This document shows positions 24,490 to 34,042 of a stretch of 64,000 bases of DNA, one piece after another; position 1 is the stretch's first letter; each line of letters begins with the position of its first letter. The position numbers and the translations under genes are program-made. The notes beneath the pieces were generated by a model that had not been told where the DNA came from, did no database searches, and was given only the letters and a program-made list of their open reading frames with translations. The DNA comes from Prevotella sp. (lineage in GTDB: Bacteria; Bacteroidota; Bacteroidia; Bacteroidales; Bacteroidaceae). Where the stretch lies: contig JAFTGH010000039.1 in assembly GCA_017458005.1 (NCBI GenBank), positions 1 to 64,000 on the forward strand. The letters are read 5' to 3'.

Positions 24490-24550
24490 TTGCAAAGATA
24501 ATAATTCTTTTGTAATCTACCAAGTTTTCCGAACTTTTTTCGTACTTTTG
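24490..24550. repeat. Right copy of the 61-bp inverted repeat with a divergent promoter pair
   Basis: Reverse complement of 20980-21040 with two mismatches. Inward (minus) it has TTG, a 20-nt spacer and TATCTTTGC at 24500-24492; outward (plus) it ends in TACTTTTG at 24543-24550, the -7 box of the DUF4130 gene. Confidence 0.95.
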
Positions 24551-24558
24551 TGACTAAT

Positions 24559-25332
24559 ATGCTCATCTACACTTTCGACCAAACCATGGACGGAGTTTTG
24601 TCAGCCGTCTTCGACGCTTACTTCCGCCATCAGCAACCAGACATGCTGATGGGCGAGGGAGAGCCTTTGCCGTTGTTCTGCGAGGAGGTGTATCACGTAG
24701 TGACAACGGAGGAGAAAGCATCAAGGGTATGGGCTGGACTGGAGAAGCAGGTCTCGAAAGAGGCATTGCGTCTCCTGATGGTCAGTTGGCTGTCGGAGGA
24801 CAAGGCTCTGAGCACTCCCCTCTTCCATTATATATATAAAGTGTTCGGGACGAAAGGTATCGAGCGCAACTTCTCCGACCCTGACGTGCTGTTTGTGACG
24901 AACACGGCACGAAGGGTGATGCACGAGCAATTGAAGATGAAACAGTTTATCCGTTTCCAGAAAGCGAAGGACGGCACCTACCTTGCCGTCATATCGCCCG
25001 ACAACAACGTGTTGCCCTTGATTACTGACCATTTCCAAGACCGCTTTGGCGACCAGCCGTGGTTGATCTACGATGCCAAGCGTCGCTATGGCTACTATTA
25101 TGACGGCAAGTCGTCTGTCATCCGCATCACCTTCCAAAACGAGGACGCCCTCCCCTTCTCTCTTGAGAACGGCAAACTCAATGACGACCTATTGAGTGAG
25201 AACGACAAACTGATGCAGGACCTGTGGCGCACCTATTTCAAGGCTATCTGTATCAAGGAGCGTATGAACCCCAAGAAACAACTCAGCGACATGCCCCGCC
25301 GCTACTGGAGATACATGACGGAGAAACAATAG
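24559..25332 (+). CDS. DUF4130 protein, putative DNA-metabolism partner of the radical SAM enzyme
   Basis: A 257-residue protein starting MLIYTFDQTMDGVLSAVFDAY, typical of the TIGR03915/DUF4130 family, whose C-terminal half resembles uracil-DNA-glycosylase-like proteins (ISPDNNVLPLITDHFQDRF, WLIYDAKRRYGYYYDG). Members are normally next to the radical SAM gene found here at 17186. The ATG at 24559 is 8 nt after the -7 box; the GTG at 24550 overlaps that box and is rejected. It ends 5 bp from the convergent ABC ATPase. The biochemical role is unknown. Confidence 0.83.
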   Translation: MLIYTFDQTMDGVLSAVFDAYFRHQQPDMLMGEGEPLPLFCEEVYHVVTTEEKASRVWAGLEKQVSKEALRLLMVSWLSEDKALSTPLFHYIYKVFGTKGIERNFSDPDVLFVTNTARRVMHEQLKMKQFIRFQKAKDGTYLAVISPDNNVLPLITDHFQDRFGDQPWLIYDAKRRYGYYYDGKSSVIRITFQNEDALPFSLENGKLNDDLLSENDKLMQDLWRTYFKAICIKERMNPKKQLSDMPRRYWRYMTEKQ

Positions 25333-25337
25333 TTGTC

Positions 25338-26006
25338 TTACAAGGTATCTATCAGCATACCGTCAAGCATGTTGATGACACGAGTCGCATAGCCAGCATC
25401 ACGCAGGGAGTGGGTCACCATGACGATGGTAGTACCGTCGTTGTTCAACTGCGTCAACAGTTCCATCACCTCCAAACCGTTCTTCGAGTCAAGATTACCT
25501 GTCGGCTCATCAGCAAGAATCAGTTTAGGATTCATCACTACGGCACGTGCTATAGCGACACGCTGCTGCTGTCCGCCAGACAGTTGTTGGGGATAATGAT
25601 GGGCACGATGCGAGATAGCCATACGGCGCAGGATCTCCTCTACCCGTTGCTGACGCTCTTTCTTAGGAATACCTAAATACTTCAAAGGCAATTCCACATT
25701 CTCCTCCACGTTGAGTTCATCAATCAGGTTGAAACTCTGGAATACAAAACCAATCTGTCCCTTACGGACTTTCGTGCGCTGGCTCTCTTTGAGTTGTCCC
25801 ACGTTCTCCCCATCCAGCAAATAAGTGCCGCTGGTAGGATTGTCAAGCAGTCCTAATATATTTAATAAGGTGGACTTGCCACAACCAGAAGGACCCATCA
25901 CAGCGACGAACTCCCCCTTTTTAACTTCAAAAGACACGCCTCCAAGGGCAACCGTTTCCACCTCTTCCGTGCGGAACACTTTCTGAATGTTTTCTAACTT
26001 GATCAT
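25338..26006 (-). CDS. ABC transporter ATPase, MacB/LolD type
   Basis: A 222-residue ATPase with Walker A GPSGCGKST near 39-47, Q-loop FVFQSFNLI, signature LSGGQQQR, Walker B LILADEPTGNLD and H-loop His (MVTHS). It should power the two FtsX-type permeases encoded just upstream in the same minus-strand unit. Such complexes act as mechanotransmitters for efflux or lipoprotein handling across the periplasm. It is the last gene of TolC, adaptor, permease, permease, ATPase. Confidence 0.93.
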   Translation of the reverse strand: MIKLENIQKVFRTEEVETVALGGVSFEVKKGEFVAVMGPSGCGKSTLLNILGLLDNPTSGTYLLDGENVGQLKESQRTKVRKGQIGFVFQSFNLIDELNVEENVELPLKYLGIPKKERQQRVEEILRRMAISHRAHHYPQQLSGGQQQRVAIARAVVMNPKLILADEPTGNLDSKNGLEVMELLTQLNNDGTTIVMVTHSLRDAGYATRVINMLDGMLIDTL

Positions 26007-26040
26007 ATGATTATTCTGTTTATTGTTTTCTATTCTGGTA

Positions 26041-28410
26041 TTATTCTGATTTCAAATAGTGGACAGGATTGCTGGAAGCCACACGCCAACAATTAATCGC
26101 CACAACGGCAAGGACAATAGACATAACGCCTAAAGCACATAACACAAAGAGCCACCATGAAAGGATAGTCTTCTCGCTGAACTGCTCCAACCAGAGGAGT
26201 GCCACTCTCCAGCCACCTATCACACCTGTCAGTATTGCCGGCAATGCCACCTTTATCACATCACGTTGGATGAGACGAAGCACATCTGCCGTTCTCGCTC
26301 CGTTCACCTTGCGGATGGCAATCTCCTTCTGTCGGCGTCCTATCTCACCTGCCAGATAACCTATGAGTCCGATAAGGGCTATCAACAAAGCCACAACACC
26401 TCCAATCATTACCGTCGTGCGGAAACGGCGGGCATCGGTATAAAGTTCCGTCACCATCTGATGATAAGGGGTGATGGAAATATCCGGGGTATCAGCCATT
26501 AGTTCTTTGATAAGTTTGTTTGCCTCCTCTAAACCATTCATCGCATGGAAACGGACGAGAAGATAGTGCATCTGCTCTGGTTTACGACTATAGAAACAGA
26601 CGCTGGGACGGGTGTCAGGATCGGTTATGCTGCCAATACGAGTATCCTCGTAGACTCCCACAATGGTATAAGGTCCTTGGAATGATGTACAGATAATCTG
26701 CTTACCCACGGCTTGATCCCAACCTGCCAAATTTCTCATACGCTCCTCAAACCGCCTGCTCACCATCACCTCACGCAGCGTATCCGCCTGCTCCGTAAAC
26801 GGGCGACCAGAGATGACGGGGATTCCCATGACATCAAAATAGCCGTCGCCTACATAATAAAGATCAGCAACATTCATATAATGATGATCGTCATCAGGCA
26901 ACAAGATATCATCACCACTTTGGTATTCTGTCAAATTAGCATACGACATCGTGACTCCCTCGACTGAGGAAAGTTTACGTAACTCTTCCGTCACCAACTG
27001 ACGCTGTTCCACAGAAGTCTCGTCTACTAACACTATCCCTAACGTAGAATAGTCATACCCTGGATCATCATTGATCATCAACTGATATTGTTTACCCACC
27101 ACGGCAAGTAATACCAAAAGGAAAGTGGCGGACGCAAACTGCAAACCTAACAAAAAGAGTTTCCATAAGCGATGAGTCTGGCTATAGTTCTTAAATGCCA
27201 CTACCACTGGTATACGGGTATAGATATAGCCTGGCACAATACCTGTCATCAGCAACACCACAAGACAAGTCAGTCCAATCACCCATCTGCTGCTGCCAGC
27301 CATCAAAAGCACTGAAAGCGGTGCATACGTCAACTGTTCCACGATATCCTTCATCGCATAGAGCAACAACGCTGCCAATAGCAACGACAACAACAGATGA
27401 ACCACGCTTTCGCCCATTACCTTATAATATATATGTTTGGACTCCGCACCATAACATTTATGGACAGCCATCTCACGGACACGGTGACTGATGCCAGCCA
27501 CCACCAACAGCAGATAGTTCATCACGGCACAGCCAATCAGCACTACAGCCAATAAGGAGAGTATCCACATCATGCGACGTACGCCCTCGTCCTTCGAGTG
27601 ATAATCGATAAGCGGTACCAAAGAGAATTCAAAATCTACACCCGCCTTCCTCAACTCATCCAAAGGCAGGTTCTCGTTCCTCATTTTCTCTATCTGCGGC
27701 TTCAGGTCATCGGCTGTAATACCTTCTGCAAGACGGACGTAACTCTTATAGCGATCATTGCCCACCCAGTTCTCACGACCATCCCACATGATTTTCGCGA
27801 TGGTGGGCATAGCCACCATCACCTCCATACCATAAAGGTTAGAGTTCATCGGGATATCCTCATAGACGCCACCAATGGTAAGTGCCCATCCGCCACGCTT
27901 ATTATAAAACACTTTCTTACCGACAAGTTCGAGGGGATTGGAAGTCCCCGCCAGTTTCTCGACCAGCGAAAGGGGAACCATGCAGTAATCCTCCCTACTG
28001 AGCACTTTCTTGGGATCGCCTGCAAGAACACGAAAAGAAAAGACATCGAAGAAGCAACTGTCAACAAGCATAAAGTTGGTACGCACTCGTTTGTCATCCT
28101 CTGTCACAAGAGGCATTTCCATACTCATATTTGTATAGCGAGTAGCAGCCTCGACTTGAGGGCAATACCGTTTCAGCCCTGGAGCCACTGCACCTGGCGT
28201 ATGAGGATAATGGCTATACTCGCCTTCGTGTATCGCGTCTTCACAAACCAAATAAATACGGTTACTTGTAGGAAAGAAGTCATCATACGACTGTTCGAAG
28301 CCCACTTTACCTATCAGCACCACGCCAACCGCAAGACCTATGGCAAGACAAACTATCTTTATCCAATTATGTTGCCCACGCTGATTTAATGTCTTAAATG
28401 CATTCATCAT
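26041..28410 (-). CDS. FtsX-like ABC permease 1
   Basis: 789 residues in the long Bacteroidetes layout: one N-terminal membrane helix, a large periplasmic MacB-like domain, then three helices, a second periplasmic domain and three final helices with IGRRQKEIAIRKVNGA as the coupling motif. It is paralogous to the next permease upstream (3 bp apart), and the two presumably pair over the ATPase. There is no fused ATPase domain, unlike classical MacB. Substrate unknown. Confidence 0.88.
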   Translation of the reverse strand: MMNAFKTLNQRGQHNWIKIVCLAIGLAVGVVLIGKVGFEQSYDDFFPTSNRIYLVCEDAIHEGEYSHYPHTPGAVAPGLKRYCPQVEAATRYTNMSMEMPLVTEDDKRVRTNFMLVDSCFFDVFSFRVLAGDPKKVLSREDYCMVPLSLVEKLAGTSNPLELVGKKVFYNKRGGWALTIGGVYEDIPMNSNLYGMEVMVAMPTIAKIMWDGRENWVGNDRYKSYVRLAEGITADDLKPQIEKMRNENLPLDELRKAGVDFEFSLVPLIDYHSKDEGVRRMMWILSLLAVVLIGCAVMNYLLLVVAGISHRVREMAVHKCYGAESKHIYYKVMGESVVHLLLSLLLAALLLYAMKDIVEQLTYAPLSVLLMAGSSRWVIGLTCLVVLLMTGIVPGYIYTRIPVVVAFKNYSQTHRLWKLFLLGLQFASATFLLVLLAVVGKQYQLMINDDPGYDYSTLGIVLVDETSVEQRQLVTEELRKLSSVEGVTMSYANLTEYQSGDDILLPDDDHHYMNVADLYYVGDGYFDVMGIPVISGRPFTEQADTLREVMVSRRFEERMRNLAGWDQAVGKQIICTSFQGPYTIVGVYEDTRIGSITDPDTRPSVCFYSRKPEQMHYLLVRFHAMNGLEEANKLIKELMADTPDISITPYHQMVTELYTDARRFRTTVMIGGVVALLIALIGLIGYLAGEIGRRQKEIAIRKVNGARTADVLRLIQRDVIKVALPAILTGVIGGWRVALLWLEQFSEKTILSWWLFVLCALGVMSIVLAVVAINCWRVASSNPVHYLKSE

Positions 28411-28413
28411 ATT

Positions 28414-30801
28414 CTATTCGTTCTTGATGCTGTTGACGGGGTTCTCGTTGGCTGCACGCCAACTCTGTGTAACGACCGTAAGCAGAGTAACGAGGCTGAC
28501 AGTAAAGAGAGCCAAGGGAAAGAGCCACCAATAGATGGGGGTGCGCTCGGCAAAACTTTCCAGCCATTGATTACCGATGTACCAAGCCAAAGGAGTTGCG
28601 ACAATGAAACTAACTAACAACAACCATACATAACGACGACAAAACATCATCAGTATTTCACCCGTTGACGATCCCATTACCTTGCGGATGCCAATCTCCT
28701 TTCGACGGTACTCCGTCTCGAACATCGTCATACAGAACACACCAATAAGTGTAATAATGAGACAGATGACAGAGAATACCAATACTTGACGGATGAAGCG
28801 GAACTCCTCCTGATAAGTATCCTCCAACTGCTGGTCGAGGAACTTGACTTCTGGCTCGTGCTTTGCCCCCATCTTCATACAGATGTCCTTGATGGTATTG
28901 CGCATCCGCACCTTGTCCGTTCCTGCCGCGACACGGATGTTCATCACGCCCAGTTCGTTCGACCATCCACGGCTGAGATAAGTCTCTCCATAAAGAAGGA
29001 AGACCATCGGTGTGTCACTGTTATCCACACGGGTAGAGGCAAAGCGTGGATTCTGGCATACACCGACAACAGTCAACTCTGTCTCTGAATCAAGCAGTTT
29101 CTTGTCCATCTCTACCCAGTCCCATTGCTTGCGTGCAGCCTCGTTGATGATGTAGCAGTCACCATCGTGCTCTGTAAAGTCACGACCCTCCACGACCTTG
29201 ATACCCATCGTACGTAAATAGTGCCAGTCAACAGGCAGAGCAACAAACTGCACCTGATGGTCTTTGTCACCACGTCCCCATGTCATATAACTGTCGGAAG
29301 TACCCAAATAAAATTGAGAATAAGCAACATCTACCACACCTGATTGCTGCATCAGTTCTGAGCGCAAGGCTTCCTGCTTGTCAAGCAACTCCCACGTGTT
29401 ACAATAAAGAATCTCGTCCTTCGCATAGCCATAGTCAGACTTGAAGATGTAGTGGCTTTGCAAATAAAGGATGCTAATATAAATCACTATGATACTGGTA
29501 ATGAGGAACTGCAAACAAAGCAATGCCGTGCGCAGTTTGCGCCCCTTGGGCGTAAGACCAAACGAGCCCTTCAGCACAAGTGCAGGCTGGAACGAGGTAA
29601 TATAGAAAGCCGGATAGAGACCTACCACGACACCTACCAAGACAGCAACAAGAGCAAGGAAGGAAACCAAAAGTCCATGCTCGCTAAGCATTGTGCTGCC
29701 GACAGTAAGATCACTGATAAAAGACCATTTCGATAGTAGAACACAGATGCCCATAGCGATAACGAAAGCCATGAGTGAGGTAATAACAGTCTCTGCCACA
29801 AGTCCCATCCGCAAAGAACGGACTGTACTACCGAGAACACGTCGTGTGTTGACACTCTTGATGCGCATGGGACTCTCAGCCAGTGTGAAGTTCATGAAGT
29901 TGATTGTGGCAATGATGATAACCAGCAGACATGACAGTTGCAGAATCAAATCTACAGCCCTATTGCCCCGATCTTGTCCTACGTCAACACCAGAGAACCA
30001 CGTTTCTGTGACAGGTTGAAGCCGCATGCCGAAGCCCGATCTTGCATCAGCCTCGTTCCATTGATCTTCCATACCGTGTACGATATATAGTTGATGAATC
30101 CTCTCCAACAATGGTTCGAATATAGTCTGACGGATTTGCACTGTATCGAGTGCTTGCCGGAGTCGCAAATAACAATTATAGTTGTAGTTCTGAAAATTGC
30201 CTTTATTCTCGTCACCTATATTGCCATAGATGCAGTTTCTGGCGAAGCAGTTCTCAGGGAAGTCCTCAAAGACTCCTCTCACCAAGATGCTGTCCCTACC
30301 GTTCCACATGTGTCGACCTGCCGCTTGTATAGTTCCAAAATACTTCATAGCGATGGAGGCTGGTATGACAAGTCCTTGATGATCATCGTCTGTCCAATTG
30401 ATTTCTCCGTCCAACACCCGGGGAGCAAGTGTTGCCAGTGCATTATTGCTGATATTGCATCCGCTAAACTTCATCTCCGTATTCCCCTTCATATACCTAT
30501 CACTATTATACCAACATTGCAGTAATGCCATACTTTCCACCTGCGGCATAGAGTCAAGTTGCTCTGCCAGAAAACGACTTATCATCGCCTGCCATTTGCT
30601 GTGGTCCATTATGTCAGGCACTTCCACACGATACAACTGCTCATAGTTCGTCAGTCCCTTATTATAAGAATGATTATAAACTACCTGTGTTAGAAACAAA
30701 TAACAAGCGGAGAAAGCCACTGATAGTCCGATGAAGTTCAGTGTTGTTGCCGTCTTGAACCGACGAGTCATATACCAAATGTTTATCAATATCTCTTTCA
30801 T
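28414..30801 (-). CDS. FtsX-like ABC permease 2
   Basis: 795 residues with the same double FtsX layout as permease 1: an N-terminal helix at about 18-38, a periplasmic domain, a central helix group near 285-430, a second periplasmic domain and a C-terminal helix group with the coupling motif EYRRKEIGIRKVMGSS. It follows the adaptor gene by 7 bp. Two different permeases under one ATPase suggest a heterodimeric transporter. Substrate not deducible. Confidence 0.88.
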   Translation of the reverse strand: MKEILINIWYMTRRFKTATTLNFIGLSVAFSACYLFLTQVVYNHSYNKGLTNYEQLYRVEVPDIMDHSKWQAMISRFLAEQLDSMPQVESMALLQCWYNSDRYMKGNTEMKFSGCNISNNALATLAPRVLDGEINWTDDDHQGLVIPASIAMKYFGTIQAAGRHMWNGRDSILVRGVFEDFPENCFARNCIYGNIGDENKGNFQNYNYNCYLRLRQALDTVQIRQTIFEPLLERIHQLYIVHGMEDQWNEADARSGFGMRLQPVTETWFSGVDVGQDRGNRAVDLILQLSCLLVIIIATINFMNFTLAESPMRIKSVNTRRVLGSTVRSLRMGLVAETVITSLMAFVIAMGICVLLSKWSFISDLTVGSTMLSEHGLLVSFLALVAVLVGVVVGLYPAFYITSFQPALVLKGSFGLTPKGRKLRTALLCLQFLITSIIVIYISILYLQSHYIFKSDYGYAKDEILYCNTWELLDKQEALRSELMQQSGVVDVAYSQFYLGTSDSYMTWGRGDKDHQVQFVALPVDWHYLRTMGIKVVEGRDFTEHDGDCYIINEAARKQWDWVEMDKKLLDSETELTVVGVCQNPRFASTRVDNSDTPMVFLLYGETYLSRGWSNELGVMNIRVAAGTDKVRMRNTIKDICMKMGAKHEPEVKFLDQQLEDTYQEEFRFIRQVLVFSVICLIITLIGVFCMTMFETEYRRKEIGIRKVMGSSTGEILMMFCRRYVWLLLVSFIVATPLAWYIGNQWLESFAERTPIYWWLFPLALFTVSLVTLLTVVTQSWRAANENPVNSIKNE

Positions 30802-30808
30802 ATATCTT

Positions 30809-32065
30809 CTATTTCTTTATAACCAACACCTCATTATCCTTGAACGCCTCGTAGCCACTGGTGACAACTTGCTCACCAGGCTCCAAGCCCTCTAACACCT
30901 CATAGTGCTGGGGGTTCTGACGACCGATACGAATCTGACGGCGATAGGCTTTGCTGCCATCGGCGGAGAGGACAAATATCCATTGTCCACCTGTCACTTG
31001 AAAGAACGTTCCACGAGGAATGATTATTGCCTGCTCGGGCTGTCCCAACTCAAGGTCGATATAATAAGTCTGACCGCTACGAATCTGCTCAGGACGCTCC
31101 CCACGGAAGATAAAGTCGCAACGAAACTTACCCTCACGTACCTCGGGATAGACCTTGCGTACCAGCAACTGGTATTTCTTATCACCTCGTGTGAAAGTTG
31201 CTGACAGTCCCTGCCTCACCCGATCAATATAATGCTCGTCAATCTGTGCCTGTACCTTATAGTCGGAGAGGTCATTGATTTGTCCAATCTTTTGTCCCGG
31301 TTGTACACTCTGTCCCAACTCCACGTCAAGCAATCCTAACTCTCCGTCGATAGCGGAACGTACCTCTAACTTATCCTTGCGCTGGCGAACCAGCACCACG
31401 TTACGGCGCATGTTCTGCAAATTGTCCTCCATCTGGTCCATCTGCACCGTCCTATAGATACTATCCTGCTGCAACCGACGACCTATCAGAGACCGTTTCT
31501 TCTGCGAGAGTTGGTAATCCTCTTGTGACTTCAGATAATCCTCCTTACTAATCAGTTTCTCAGCATAGAGCCGTTTGTTCTGCTCGAAGGCACGCTGTTT
31601 ACGCTGGGTATCCATCATGAGTTGCGCCTGTTCCGTCTGGTTGCTCAAACGATCCTGCTGCATCGCCACCTGTGTATTACGTAACATATTCTGCTTCTCC
31701 GCAAGTTCCGCCTCAGCATTCAGTATCTGCAGGTCGAGATTGGAGTTGCTCAGTCGCACGATAACATCACCCTTATGCACCATGGTACCTTCCTCAACGA
31801 CTTTTTCCACCACGATGCCTCCTTCCTCTGGCGATATCTGCACTACCTGGATCGGCATCACCTGCCCGTTAGTCCTCACGTAGTCCTTAAACTCTGTCTT
31901 CTTTACTTCGCTGATAGTCACCTCGTCCTTATTGACACGCAACGTTGTGACATGATTGCCAAAGATGAGCCAACAGACGATGCAAACCAACAGGCATCCG
32001 CCAGCAATATATGGCAAATACTTCTTCAGTTTTTGCCCTTTTGTCTTCTCAATTACTCTGTCCAT
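30809..32065 (-). CDS. HlyD/MacA-type periplasmic adaptor
   Basis: 418 residues: one N-terminal membrane helix (YIAGGCLLVCIVCWLIFG), a lipoyl-like half (VVQISPEEGGIVVEKVVEEG), a long alpha-hairpin (about 125-245, Gln/Leu/Arg-rich coiled coil), a second lipoyl half and a beta-barrel/membrane-proximal domain. It links the inner-membrane permeases to the outer-membrane TolC-like protein. Its ATG overlaps the end of the TolC-like gene by 13 bp, indicating translational coupling. Confidence 0.9.
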   Translation of the reverse strand: MDRVIEKTKGQKLKKYLPYIAGGCLLVCIVCWLIFGNHVTTLRVNKDEVTISEVKKTEFKDYVRTNGQVMPIQVVQISPEEGGIVVEKVVEEGTMVHKGDVIVRLSNSNLDLQILNAEAELAEKQNMLRNTQVAMQQDRLSNQTEQAQLMMDTQRKQRAFEQNKRLYAEKLISKEDYLKSQEDYQLSQKKRSLIGRRLQQDSIYRTVQMDQMEDNLQNMRRNVVLVRQRKDKLEVRSAIDGELGLLDVELGQSVQPGQKIGQINDLSDYKVQAQIDEHYIDRVRQGLSATFTRGDKKYQLLVRKVYPEVREGKFRCDFIFRGERPEQIRSGQTYYIDLELGQPEQAIIIPRGTFFQVTGGQWIFVLSADGSKAYRRQIRIGRQNPQHYEVLEGLEPGEQVVTSGYEAFKDNEVLVIKK

Positions 32066-33357
32066 ATCGTCTCTCCATTATAATATCTTACCAACTCATG
32101 CTTCAGATGTGCCATCAGACGGCACTGCAACAAGGTCGCCTTCGATTGTAGCAACTGCGTAGAGGTGGTATGTACATCTATCGCCGTTGACAGTCCTTCC
32201 TCATATTGCCGTCGTGTCAATTGGTAGGCAAGACTATCTGCCTCTACCTTCTTCCTCATCTGCTGAGTTTGTTTTTGATAGGCAACCATGTCCTGCCACG
32301 CCTCCCGACGGAGTTTCTCCAGTTCCAGCCGCTTTTCCTCATACACCTCACGGGCTGTCAGATAATTATTCTTCGCTCTGCGCATACTGGTCAGTGTCTG
32401 TAAACGGTTAAAAAGCGGGATACTCAATGAGGCTGTCACATACTCACCCATATTATTTCGCAACTGCTCATTGAAAGCAGTCGTAGTCTGGCTATGCAGT
32501 GTCTTGTAGAAAGTAGTGCTCAGACCCGCACTCAAAGCAAGAGAGGGAAACAATGAGGAACGGGTCTTGAGCCACTCTTGACGCTTTGTCTCCACGGCAT
32601 GGTATTGCTGCATGACACTCGGATGAGCATCCACCTGTAAGGACAGGGCAAGGACACTATCTGTCTGCCACTTTCCGCACACGCAATGAATACTATCTGA
32701 CAAGGGGAATCTCATATTTCTCTTTAAATCCAATAAAGCGGAGGCAAGCAAGTTGCTCTGACGAGTCATCTCGTATTCGACCTCTGCCTGCTGTGCCTCT
32801 ATCTGGGCAAGGTCGGCACGGCTTTTACGACCGACCTCCACCATCACTTCTGTCTGGCGCAACAGCAGACTGGTCTCACGTTGCTTCTCCTCTACCATCG
32901 CCACCATCCCTTCATAATAGACAACATTCACCCATGCCTGAAGGGTGGCAAGTGCCGTCTGGTCCTGCTGTTCACGAAGCGCATGCCGTCCCATCAATAT
33001 ACTTGCCTTTGCCGCTTTAAGCGCATGGATTCTGCTGAAACCATCAAAGACAGGAAGAGACACATGAGCGTAATAGCCATTATAGAAAGTGCTCACATCC
33101 GTATATCCATTAGTCTCAGGGTTGATGGCACGTCCAAAGTTATACTGGACATCCACACCGGCAGAGGCGGAAGGCAAGAAACTACCGATAGCCTCAAGAC
33201 GGGAGGTCTTGTAATTATCAAGTGCCAGTTCCGCCTGTCGCACTTGAGTATTATGTGCCACAGCATATTTCATGCACTGACGGGCTGTCCAATTCTGTGC
33301 CATCGTAGGACAGCAGGACAGATAGAAAATGACAATCAAACCTATCAATTCTCGCAT
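32053..33357 (-). CDS. TolC-family outer-membrane efflux protein
   Basis: 434 residues from the ATG at 33357, with a signal peptide ending MAQ and the two-fold repeat of long helices with short strands seen in TolC (WTARQCMKYAVAHNTQVRQA near the N-terminus). It is the first gene of the efflux unit. A TAACTTTGC box lies at 33386-33378, 20 nt upstream. The longer frame to 33411 is rejected because it crosses that box. The divergent regulator pair at 33.5 kb probably controls it. Confidence 0.9.
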   Translation of the reverse strand: MRELIGLIVIFYLSCCPTMAQNWTARQCMKYAVAHNTQVRQAELALDNYKTSRLEAIGSFLPSASAGVDVQYNFGRAINPETNGYTDVSTFYNGYYAHVSLPVFDGFSRIHALKAAKASILMGRHALREQQDQTALATLQAWVNVVYYEGMVAMVEEKQRETSLLLRQTEVMVEVGRKSRADLAQIEAQQAEVEYEMTRQSNLLASALLDLKRNMRFPLSDSIHCVCGKWQTDSVLALSLQVDAHPSVMQQYHAVETKRQEWLKTRSSLFPSLALSAGLSTTFYKTLHSQTTTAFNEQLRNNMGEYVTASLSIPLFNRLQTLTSMRRAKNNYLTAREVYEEKRLELEKLRREAWQDMVAYQKQTQQMRKKVEADSLAYQLTRRQYEEGLSTAIDVHTTSTQLLQSKATLLQCRLMAHLKHELVRYYNGETIWTE

Positions 33358-33377
33358 AGTCGTTTTATTTTTACAAT

Positions 33378-33386
33378 GCAAAGTTA
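33378..33386 (-). promoter_or_regulatory. -7 box of the efflux operon
   Basis: TAACTTTGC on the minus strand, 20 nt before the TolC-family start; the -33 element is weak. Confidence 0.6.
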
Positions 33387-33435
33387 TCCTTTTCAAAGAA
33401 TATCCCACCAACTTGCCATACCCCTACAGGCAGAT

Positions 33436-33475
33436 TGTCTAAAAATTAGACAGCCGTTTGTATGACTTTTAGACA
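33436..33475. promoter_or_regulatory. Candidate regulator operator between efflux and two-component genes
   Basis: TGTCTAA-AAA-TTAGACA (33436-33452) is a perfect 7-bp dyad, and a half-site TTAGACA recurs at 33469-33475. The half-site lies about 20 nt upstream of the -7 box of the response-regulator gene, where the -33 element belongs. Confidence 0.6.
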
Positions 33476-33483
33476 GAAAAACG

Positions 33484-33492
33484 TAATTTTGC
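33484..33492 (+). promoter_or_regulatory. -7 box of the response-regulator gene
   Basis: TAATTTTGC, 22 nt before the ATG at 33515. Confidence 0.6.
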
Positions 33493-33514
33493 AGGCAGAT
33501 ACAAAAAAGATGTT

Positions 33515-34042
33515 ATGAACAAACAATATGGCACAATCCTTATCGTTGACGATAACCCTTCCATTCTGACGGCCTTGCGCTATTGTCTGAGTGAGACTTT
33601 TGAGCAGATTCTGACACTGGGGCGACCAGATGACATACTGCGAATAATGGCACAAGAGATAGTTGATCTGGTGCTACTTGATATGAATTTCACGTTGGGT
33701 GTCAACAGCGGACAGGAAGGTCTTTTGTGGCTACGTACCATCCGCAAACACCACCCACAGATTCCCGTCGTGTTACTAACGGCATATGCGGATGTCAGTC
33801 TTGCCGTGAAAGGATTGAAGAACGGTGCCTCCGATTTCATTGTGAAACCTTGGGACAATGACGAGTTAGTCCATAAACTAAAAGACGTACTTGACATGCA
33901 AAGCGAAATCGTGACACTCGACGAAATAGAGATAGAGCATATCCGACATGCCATAGACCGTTGTCATGGCAACCTCTCAAAAGCGGCAGAGTTGTTGGGC
34001 ATCACACGACAGACACTCTATAACAAAATGAAACGCCTATGA
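33515..34042 (+). CDS. Response regulator, receiver plus Fis-type DNA-binding domain, no AAA+ domain
   Basis: 175 residues. The receiver domain (1-120) has Asp12/Asp13, phospho-acceptor Asp56 (LVLLDMNF) and the conserved Lys in FIVKPW. It is joined directly to a Fis/HTH_8 domain (HAIDRCHGNLSKAAELLGIT). NtrC-family proteins normally have a sigma-54-activating AAA+ ATPase between these parts; its absence gives a PrrA/ActR-like form that must act without sigma-54 activation. It overlaps the histidine kinase gene by 4 bp and faces the efflux operon, its likely target. Confidence 0.9.
   Translation: MNKQYGTILIVDDNPSILTALRYCLSETFEQILTLGRPDDILRIMAQEIVDLVLLDMNFTLGVNSGQEGLLWLRTIRKHHPQIPVVLLTAYADVSLAVKGLKNGASDFIVKPWDNDELVHKLKDVLDMQSEIVTLDEIEIEHIRHAIDRCHGNLSKAAELLGITRQTLYNKMKRL

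Noticed and set aside
20980..24550. Transposon with 61-bp terminal repeats
   Set aside because: No transposase or recombinase inside, no target-site duplication at the outer edges, and the repeats coincide with working promoters of the flanking genes. Kept instead as inverted repeats of unknown origin.
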